A stretch of 64,000 nt of DNA from Bacteroidota bacterium (GTDB lineage: Bacteria; Bacteroidota; Bacteroidia; 2-12-FULL-35-15), in assembly GCA_947479085.1 (NCBI GenBank), contig CANJYB010000002.1, forward strand, positions 124,001 to 188,000, given 5' to 3'. Below, piece by piece: positions 9,213-16,900 of the stretch; the stretch's first letter is position 1; the number at the start of each line of letters is the position of its first letter. The notes beneath the pieces were generated by a model that was given only the letters and a program-made list of their open reading frames with translations, did not search any database and was not told the origin of the DNA. The position numbers were made by a program, and so were the translations under genes.

Positions 9213-9464
9213 ATCATTAAGGTTAGTGATGCAATCGTTAAGGTTAATGATGTAATGACTAAGCTTAGCGAACCGATGATTAACCTTAGTGGTTAGAACA
9301 TTAACTTTAATGGTGTAACCGTTAACCTTAATTGTTTAACCATTAAGGTTAGTGATTCAATCATTAAGGTTAATGGTTTAATCACTAACCTTAACAATGC
9401 AATCATTAACCTTAGCCATTCGATTGTAAACCTTAATGGTTCAATCGCTAACCTTAATGAAGCG
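9213..9464. repeat. Array A: 12 tandem 21-bp units
   Basis: Twelve consecutive units of exactly 21 bp share a degenerate consensus around ATCATTAASSTTAATGGTTTA, where SS is GG or CC, so each unit is close to a palindrome. Read on the plus strand from 9213 they translate as heptads (IIKVSDA, IVKVNDV, MTKLSEP ... IANLNEA) with one in-frame TAG ending unit 4. A TGA precedes the first unit and no in-frame start codon opens the array, so it is not a functional gene as it stands. It lies 160 bp upstream of, and divergent from, the gene starting at 9052. Confidence 0.85.
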
Positions 9465-9493
9465 AAAACGGCACCTTTTGATGTAATCGCCTG

Positions 9494-10124
9494 TAAAACA
9501 AAGAGCTTTTTTTAAAATTCAAGGTCAAAAGTACAGCAGCGTAATAACACTGTCAAGAAATCGAAAGGGTTTTTGGATAACTGTGTAGCTTTTTTGGATA
9601 ACTGTGTACCTTGCCTCATACATTTAATATGTGTCCATTATTAAATAATCCCATTAAAACAAAGAACTTTCTTTAATTCCGGGCCAAAAGTAAGGCGGTG
9701 AACTAACACTGTCAAGAAATCGAAAGGGTTTGTGGATGAACGTGTAGCTTTTTTGGATAACTGTGTACCTGCCTTATACATTTAATATGTGTCCATTATT
9801 AAATAATGCCATTAAAACAAAGAACTTTTTTTAATTCCGGGTCAAAAGTAGGGCGGTGAAATAACACCGTCAAGAAATCGAAAGGGTTTGTGGATGAACG
9901 TGTAGCTTTTTTGGATGAACGTGTAAGTGAATCTTTTTTAAAGATGGTTTCTTTTTATTACGTCACGTTGCGATTATTTGAAAAGGCTGCGAGTAGATGT
10001 ATTTTCCAGTAAAACAAAGAACTTATTTTAATTCCGGGTCAAAAGTAGAGCGGTGAACTAACACTGTCAAGAAATCGAAAGGGTTTTTGGACGAACGCGT
10101 ACACTTTTTGGACGAACGCGTACA
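9494..10124 (+). repeat. Four ~160-bp direct repeats, each carrying two 21-bp units
   Basis: Copies start at about 9494, 9655, 9813 and 10010. Each contains TAAAACAAAGAACTT, then (A)TTCCGGGTCAAAAGTAG, then CTAACACTGTCAAGAAATCG, then two 21-bp units reading as heptads on the plus strand (FLDNCVA-FLDNCVP, FVDERVA-FLDNCVP, FVDERVA-FLDERVS, FLDERVH-FLDERVH). Copies 1 and 2 also share a trailing CATTTAATATGTGTCCATT block. No open reading frame with a start codon spans them. The region resembles serial duplications that carry small 21-bp repeat pairs. Confidence 0.8.
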
Positions 10125-10215
10125 TGCTTTAAATAAATTATAGGTAATCCATAATAAAGGGCGAGTCGTAGTTTTAGATTCACACTTCCCAGCAGCTGTT
10201 TTTCCTTCATCTTAA

Positions 10216-10430
10216 TATATTCAATATCTTTTTACCGATGGTTTTGCTGACCAGTTTGGCGGAGAACGCGGTGCAAAAAAACTTACCCATAAACGATTTA
10301 AGGAACTACTTATTTCCATCAGCAAAAATCAATGAAGGAACAGGGAATTGATTTAAATAATTTTATTATCAATTACCGTTTGGAATTGGAACAGATAGAT
10401 GATATATTGGTAATGGAGGTGAGGGTGTAA
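10216..10430 (+). pseudogene. Remnant of a SpoIIE/PP2C-type serine phosphatase C-terminus
   Basis: On the plus strand 10222-10326 reads 'QYLFTDGFADQFGGERGAKK...LLISISKNQ' before a stop. A second frame continues 'MKEQGIDLNNF' to 'LEQIDDILVMEVRV' with a stop at 10428-10430. 'LFTDGxxDQFGG' and 'E..DDILVxGVR' are the closing motifs of the SpoIIE-type PP2C phosphatase domain found in Bacteroidota two-component signalling proteins. The fragment is only ~70 codons, has a frameshift, and lacks everything upstream, so it is a decayed 3' end. Confidence 0.7.
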
Positions 10431-10440
10431 TAGGACTTTG

Positions 10441-10476
10441 ACGAAAAAGAAAGCCCGCTGTGGGGCGGGCTTTCTT
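10441..10476 (-). terminator. Intrinsic terminator
   Basis: AAGAAAGCCCGC (10447-10458) pairs with GCGGGCTTTCTT (10465-10476) across a 6-nt loop, followed on the minus strand by TTTTCGT. It terminates the Lys/Glu-rich peptide gene at 10492. Confidence 0.75.
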
Positions 10477-10491
10477 TCAAAAAAAGTTGAA

Positions 10492-10707
10492 TTACTTAGC
10501 TTTTTTTTCTTCTTTTTTCTCCTCTCCTTTTTTCTCAGCTTTTTTCTCTCCTTTCTTTTCTTCTTTTTTCTCCTCTTTTTTCTCTTCTTTCTTTTCAGAT
10601 TTTTTTTCTGTTTTCGCAGGCTCCTGTTTTTTCTCAGGTGTTTGTTTTGCAAACGTTACAGTCGACATTAATAATGCAGCTGCAACAAATAGACTTACTT
10701 TTTTCAT
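10492..10707 (-). CDS. Small secreted Lys/Glu-rich peptide
   Basis: A 71-residue protein with a standard signal peptide (MKKVSLFVAAALLMSTVTFA). The mature part is almost entirely Lys and Glu in EKK/EEKK blocks, with a few Pro, Gln and Ala residues. It should be highly charged and disordered or a single charged helix. It has its own terminator at 10441-10476 and no operon partner, so it is probably a separate transcript. The small gene at 55728-55958 has the same plan (signal peptide plus low-complexity Lys-rich tail) but uses Ala/Lys/Pro. Function unknown. Several overlapping frames on the other strand are shadows of this low-complexity sequence. Confidence 0.7.
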   Translation of the reverse strand: MKKVSLFVAAALLMSTVTFAKQTPEKKQEPAKTEKKSEKKEEKKEEKKEEKKGEKKAEKKGEEKKEEKKAK

Positions 10708-10870
10708 TTTGTTTTTTTGTTTAAGTTTTAATTAATAAATTATTTATACATGGCATTATGCCAAAGCCATGCCATCGATCGGTTGTTTTTTTTAATTGTG
10801 ATATTTTAACAAAACCAATTTTCCTTTCACTCTGTAGCAATCGATAATTATCACTTCTTTAAAAAAGGAT

Positions 10871-10878
10871 TATATTTG
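10871..10878 (+). promoter_or_regulatory. Candidate -7 box (TATATTTG)
   Basis: TATATTTG fits the Bacteroidota -7 consensus TAnnTTTG. It lies about 95 bp before the GT-C-like gene at 10974. A weaker copy (TTAATATTTG) lies at 10911-10920. No clear TTG -33 element was identified. Confidence 0.35.
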
Positions 10879-10973
10879 AAACAAAATAAAAGTAATGAAT
10901 TGGATAACCATTAATATTTGCAAAGGTTTCTTTCATCCTGCATTACAATGAATATTTTTTCACCGGGGATAAA

Positions 10974-12458
10974 ATGAAACTAAAAGAGAATAGAATTAAT
11001 TATTTTTCCTGGCTGGTTTATGGCATCATTACTCTTATAGCGGTATTGAAACATGAACCCAACAGAGATGAAGCCCAGGTTTGGCTCATCGCACGAGATT
11101 TAAGCATCCCTCAATTATTTGCCCAGATTAACAGCGAAGGACATCCCTGTTTATGGTATTTTATTGTTTGGCCTTTTGCTAAACTTGGATTTCCTTATTT
11201 TATTATGCAACTCATCCATTGGTTCATTGCGATTATTACCACGGGGATATTTTTATTTAAAGCACCATTAAACAAATTGTTTAAACTTTTATTTGTGTTT
11301 TCATATTTCATGATCTACCAGTATTCCGTTGTAGCCCGTAACTATTGCATTGTTATCCTCTTTTTATTTTTAATTGCTACTTTCTACGAACGAAGATTTA
11401 CAAGGCCATACTTGTATGCATTCTTATTACTGGCTCTGTATAATACCCACGTTCTTGCTTTCGGAGGCGCTGTAGCTTTGACAATTATTTATTTTATGGA
11501 AGCCAAAGCGAATGGGGAATTAAGTAAACTTAAGTTTCCTTTATTGATTATGATAGCCGGAGCAATTACTGTGGTTCTTCAGTTGTTTCCTTATGCGCAC
11601 GCCACCGGTAATGCGCTTATTCAAACTAATTATTTACCTCATTTAAATATTAATACATGGTGGATTGTTTTAACAAGCATTCAAAATGCTTTTATTCCAA
11701 TTGATTCGCAGTACGAAGAAATGAAAGTAGGCTTATTTTTCGCACTTATTTTGATTGCCTTTTTTGTTGCTAACATTCGGAAAACTCCTGTGTTTATTTT
11801 TCTTCTTATTACCTACGGTTGGATACTGTATGTTTTTTCCACCATTCATTCTGGTTCGTTAAAACACCAAGGGTTAATTTTAATCTTTATCGTCTTCACA
11901 CTTTGGGTGTCGCGTTTTTATTTGGACAAAGAAAACAGCATATCAAAACTTATTTCAAGATACATAAATAACAATTATATGGAAAGGTCTGTATTGTTAG
12001 TTATTTCCATGTGTTTATTTGTAAATGTTATTTATGGATTAAGTACCATCAGAAAGGAATATAATTATCAATATTCCGGAGCCAAAGATATGTCGGATTA
12101 TATTTTAAATAATAATTTGCAGACAAATGAAATAGCTTGTTATCGTTCATGGAGAGCTACTGCTGTAGCTCCCTATTTGCCTCAAACTAAATTTTGGTTT
12201 CCCGACAGAGGTGAGTATGGTTCCTTTTTTAAGCTCGACTCCATTTTCGATAAAGATGGAAATTCACTGTCCGATTTGGAAGTAATAAAAAGAACTCAAA
12301 AGAAATATAATAAAGAAGCATTGCTTTTACTTAACTATCCATTAACCATACTTCCGGACAGCAGTTTTAATTGCCAATTACTATTTCAGAATGAAAAGCT
12401 GACATGGGGAACGGACGATGAAAATTTCCTGCTCTATAAGTTAGTTTTTACTAATTAA
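10974..12458 (+). CDS. Polytopic membrane protein, GT-C glycosyltransferase-like (copy 1)
   Basis: A 494-residue inner-membrane protein with about ten hydrophobic segments. Just after the first one comes 'HEPNRDEAQVWLIARD', an acidic motif at the place where GT-C enzymes (PMT/ArnT-like) hold catalytic Asp/Glu in their first periplasmic loop. 'WYFIVWPFAKLG' follows. The last ~120 residues are soluble, with 'EIACYRSWRATAVAPYLP'. The family would transfer a sugar from a lipid-phosphate carrier, but no substrate can be read from sequence. The next gene (12473) is a clear paralogue with the same motifs 14 bp downstream, so the pair arose by tandem duplication and is probably co-transcribed. Confidence 0.7.
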   Translation: MKLKENRINYFSWLVYGIITLIAVLKHEPNRDEAQVWLIARDLSIPQLFAQINSEGHPCLWYFIVWPFAKLGFPYFIMQLIHWFIAIITTGIFLFKAPLNKLFKLLFVFSYFMIYQYSVVARNYCIVILFLFLIATFYERRFTRPYLYAFLLLALYNTHVLAFGGAVALTIIYFMEAKANGELSKLKFPLLIMIAGAITVVLQLFPYAHATGNALIQTNYLPHLNINTWWIVLTSIQNAFIPIDSQYEEMKVGLFFALILIAFFVANIRKTPVFIFLLITYGWILYVFSTIHSGSLKHQGLILIFIVFTLWVSRFYLDKENSISKLISRYINNNYMERSVLLVISMCLFVNVIYGLSTIRKEYNYQYSGAKDMSDYILNNNLQTNEIACYRSWRATAVAPYLPQTKFWFPDRGEYGSFFKLDSIFDKDGNSLSDLEVIKRTQKKYNKEALLLLNYPLTILPDSSFNCQLLFQNEKLTWGTDDENFLLYKLVFTN

Positions 12459-12472
12459 TCCCCGATAAGATT

Positions 12473-13975
12473 ATGCCTTTTAAATTATCGTTTTTTCAGG
12501 TGATTGATAAAAAGGATTTTCTTTTTTTTATTTGTGTTTCATTACTCTATGCACTAACCTCATTCATTGGTGTAATGTACCATGAACCTTGGAGAGACGA
12601 AGCACAGGTATGGCTTATTGTCAGGGATTCAGGCATTCGTGATATTTTTTCTCAGTTAAGTGTTCAGGGAAATCTGGGCGTTTGGTACATATTATTACTT
12701 CCATTTGCCAAATTGGGGTTGCCATATTTTACAGAACTTATTGTTCATTGGTTAGTCTCCGTTTCTGCAGTTTCTTTATTTCTATTTAAGGCTCCACTAA
12801 ATAGATTGATTAAAGTACTTTTTGTTTTTTCTTACTATATGCTGTTTGAGTATGGTGTAATAGCAAGAGATTATATGCTAACCATTTTGTTTTTATTTCT
12901 GATTGCTACTTATTATTCTTCCCGTTTTTCTAATCCTAAACGTTTTGCTTTACTTGTCTTTCTTTTGTTTAATACACATGTCCTTGGCATAGGAGTGGGT
13001 CTTGCTTTGTTAATTATTTATTTTGCAGAGGTGAAAAACAAAATGCAAAACAAGAATAGAATTTCCTTAGCCATTATGTCAGCCGGATTAATTGTGGCTT
13101 TTATTACTTTGTTTCCTTCCTCACATTTGGCTGTTGATGCCTCAGTGAGAGGTTCGTATATGCCACTTATTAATCGTGAAGCTGCATGGACCCTTTTGAC
13201 AGCAATTCAAAATGCATTTATTCCAACCACCTATAATTTTGTTGAAATTAAAATGCCCTTATTTTTTTCTTTAGGGTTTTTAATGTGTTTTATAGCTTTA
13301 TTAAAAAAGCCGCGGATTTTTGTTTTACTGTTTATTTCACTTTCCTGGTTGTTTTATGTGTTTATTACCAAGCAATATTATACGCGATATAGCGGTTTTA
13401 TCTTGGTGTTTGTATTGTTTTCTTTGTGGATAAAACACTATTACCAGGACTCGGAAAGGTTGAGTGGAAGTAAATTAATAGGGTACTTAAAGCTGGAATT
13501 AATGGAAAAGGTTTTCGAAACATTTCTGGTTCTATCTTTGGTAATTAATTCAATTTACGGAGTTGGATGCATCAGAACGGAGGTTCTTTTCAGCAGCTCA
13601 GGTGCTGAAGAGTTGTCGTGTTTTATTAAAAATAATAAGTTGGAAGAAAAGGAAATAGCTTGCAATCAATGCTGGTCTTCAGCATTAGCGGCTTATTTGC
13701 CAAATGCAAAGCTATGGTGTTTGAATAGTAACCGGTACGAAACTTTTTTTATTTTAGATTCAGTTTACTTAAATTCATTGAATTTATCGCATGAAGAAGT
13801 AATGAAAAGAATAAAGAACAAATACAGGCAGGAAACATTATTGCTGGCAAGTGAACCAATGAAAACAAGTGATAATGATGAATTGGAATTACTATTCAGA
13901 AATGAAAAGTTTAACTGGCGCGATAACGGAGAGCAATATTTCCTTTACAGAGTGAAAATTAAGGAGGCGAATTAA
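12473..13975 (+). CDS. Polytopic membrane protein, GT-C glycosyltransferase-like (copy 2)
   Basis: Paralogue of the preceding gene: 500 residues, the same multi-pass topology, the same first-loop motif ('HEPWRDEAQVWLIVRD') and a similar 'YILLLPFAKLG' helix. The soluble C-terminal part repeats the pattern 'EIACNQCWSSALAAYLP'. The conserved R-D-E triad after helix 1 suggests a common catalytic function, probably glycosyl transfer on the periplasmic face; this is inferred from topology and motif only. The gene ends at 13975, overlapping by 4 bp the stop of the convergent porU2-like gene. There is no room for an intrinsic terminator between them. Confidence 0.7.
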   Translation: MPFKLSFFQVIDKKDFLFFICVSLLYALTSFIGVMYHEPWRDEAQVWLIVRDSGIRDIFSQLSVQGNLGVWYILLLPFAKLGLPYFTELIVHWLVSVSAVSLFLFKAPLNRLIKVLFVFSYYMLFEYGVIARDYMLTILFLFLIATYYSSRFSNPKRFALLVFLLFNTHVLGIGVGLALLIIYFAEVKNKMQNKNRISLAIMSAGLIVAFITLFPSSHLAVDASVRGSYMPLINREAAWTLLTAIQNAFIPTTYNFVEIKMPLFFSLGFLMCFIALLKKPRIFVLLFISLSWLFYVFITKQYYTRYSGFILVFVLFSLWIKHYYQDSERLSGSKLIGYLKLELMEKVFETFLVLSLVINSIYGVGCIRTEVLFSSSGAEELSCFIKNNKLEEKEIACNQCWSSALAAYLPNAKLWCLNSNRYETFFILDSVYLNSLNLSHEEVMKRIKNKYRQETLLLASEPMKTSDNDELELLFRNEKFNWRDNGEQYFLYRVKIKEAN

Positions 13976-16900
13976 TGCATCAGGTACATTTTACCCCAAC
14001 CTTTTTTAAAGTATTGATCAGCCTCTGTTTCGCGTTTTTCAATATCCTCACCATTTAATTTGGTCATAACACGGTAGAGATACACACCATTTGCAAGGCG
14101 GTCTCCAAACTCATCTCTTCCATCCCAGACGTATTCAGTAATATTTCTACCTATGTGGATATATCCTAACTCATCCTGGAATATTTCTTTCACCACCTTT
14201 CCAGTAATGGTCATCACCTGAATTTTAAAGTTACTTGGCAGTTCAGAGCCTGTTAATGTAAATACAAATCGGGTGGAAGTAGTAAATGGATTTGGATAAT
14301 TCATGACCTCAGTTATGGTAGCTTTATTAATTACCTCAAAACTTATTTTATAATCCACGGCACCTGATTGGTTGTTTGAAATATCTTTTGCCTGAACAAT
14401 TAACTGGTAGGTTCCGTCAAGATGTAATACGGGAGTATAGTTAATTCGACAACTATTGTTGGGTAATATTGCCGGAACAAAGGACATATCAGAACCGAAC
14501 CAGACTCTTTTGGCAATAGGAGAGGAAGGACTTTGCAAAAACACCTTGAAATCATTGGTGTCATTTAAAGCCAGATATTGATTTTCATCTTTCAGTTTCA
14601 TCATTATGTTGGGCTTGGCAGAAACGATATCAGAATTTAAAATATGTACACCATCAAAAGTAACATCCAGCAAAGGATTTACCCGGTCACCGGAAACCCG
14701 GAAAGGGATACGTATGATATTATTAAAGTGATATTGCTCCAGTTGAGAATGTGGTTTGTTAACAGGATTTACTTCTACCCATAGAGCATTATTTCCCCTG
14801 AATCTTACTGAATCGAAAGTCTTAATACTTAATGTATCCAGAATTACTTCGTTAGGCAGGAAAGGTTTTTTCTTTAGTTTGTCCGGGAAATGATGAGTAA
14901 TCCCATTTGCATCTACCACCCATTTGGTGACTAAGAGGCTATCTGTTGTAAAAGCGACACTACCAATATTCTGAATAGGGAGTTGAACAATAATGTTATC
15001 ACCTTCCTGAACATCGTCTGAAGAAATAAAATGAACTCCACCAATAGCAGGGTTGATGGCACATTCAGGAACAGGGTCGAACGTAACATGCCAGCGTTTT
15101 AACTGTGGTGCAGTATGCAGGGAATCGTCTTTCATATCTGCTTCAAGGCGAATATAAGGGAATTGTGTAGCATTTACATAGTGCCATAAATAGCTTATAT
15201 CAAGGGAATCTTTCGGAAAGTATGCAAGTACCGATTCATTTCCCAGTGAATTAATACCAATTAACTTTACCACAATACTATCTTTGGTAGTGGCCCCATC
15301 CAAAGTTTTCCAACGCCAGTGCAGAGAGTTCCATCCGGTAATAGAATTAGCAGCAGGACCAATAATTGGAGATTTAATGAATCCTTGCGTCCAGTTGGTA
15401 TTGATGCTATCGCTTGATTGTAACATAGAACTTACAGAATCACCGATTATTTCATTCGCAGAACCAGCAGGAGCGCCTTTTCTTCCAAACATAATATAAG
15501 CACGATTTGCCGGAACACTGTCGATACCGTCTGCCCCTAAACTATGAAATGCGCCTCTTAATAAAGAATTATATTGAGGAATTGAATTGTTGGAACCAAA
15601 TGCCAACACATAATCACCATTCTGAATCGGGCTATTTACTGCTGTAAGGAAATTGTAGATGTTATATCGTTGGGTGGAGTCGCTATCATAAAAGTCCCAC
15701 GCATTTTCTCTTGTCCCAAAGGTATAGGCTCCTGAATAATTACCCCAGATATCTCCCCAATAAGGGTTTCCAGCATAGTCGAAACTTTGTCTTGGATTCC
15801 CGCTTATCGGATCAAATACCGCTATGGTTAAACCTGAGGCACCCTGAAGCCAAGGGTAGGAATAGGTAAGATATCCGTTTATTTTATATTGCTCAGCACT
15901 CGCCATTGGCAGCCCAGCATAAGCCTCAATAACTTTTAAGTCATTGTAGAATTCAAACATTCTTTGAGGCCGATTAAAATGAACGTATTGATAAGTATTG
16001 TTTTTAAATTGGAAAAAATGTGCCTGTTCCCAGCCCTTTTTACCATTAATGTATTGAAAAGAACTTTCTCTCCATTTGAATCCGTTTGTTGGAGAAGTAG
16101 AATCAGGGCTTACCCGCCAAAAATAAACCACACTATCCGAATTAATAAAGTTAGCAGGCTTCCATTTTACTACTCCTCCAACAGAAGTAATAGTTCCCGT
16201 TTGTAAAAAAGGGCTATTGTAGGTGTCGGTAGTATCAAATTGGAAAATATAATTTCTGGATGCCGCTAATGGATTGGCAGTAGATGCCTTTAATGTTACA
16301 GTATCTGTAGGAATGATTGCAAATTCATAAGGATACACAGGAATAAGATCGCCACCATTGATTATATAGTCTACCTCGCCCGTAGTATTATTATTTTCAT
16401 TTATTTCGTCCACTGTATTGTTTCTATCGAGTGTAACGTAAAATTTATTCAATCCTACTCCGCTAACATTATTAGTATCGATTTTTAATTTAAATTTAAT
16501 GGTGTCTTTATAGTAAGGTTCGCGCCCCATTAAAATATAGGTTGCTGAAGTACCATCAGGAAAAGTACGAATTAGCTGTGTAGCACTTGTATCATTGGTT
16601 GCCTTACCTAGATTAGTTCTAACCACCGAAACAATAATATAGTTAGGAACAGAAGTAACGTCAAAAAACACATCATTGCCTGTTATTTTATAATCCGGCT
16701 TAGCACCCGGTGAAATTATAACTGCAGGGTCCCCGTGCAATGTCATTTCGAAACAGGTATTAGTATCAAGTGCACTGGCAGCGGGAAGTAAAGGGTCATT
16801 AAAAATCGTTTTTCTTATCGCACTTCCTATACTTCTGCCATAATTTTTCCTGGAAATCTGAGAATACAATTCTCCTGTATACTTATTCAAAGCAACCGGT

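Noticed and set aside
9213-9464. CRISPR array
   Set aside because: The units abut with no unique spacers, the repeats are degenerate and only 21 bp long, and no cas genes are nearby.
10353-10735. Several overlapping ORFs on both strands rich in Lys or Phe
   Set aside because: They are shadows of the low-complexity Lys/Glu-rich gene at 10492-10707.
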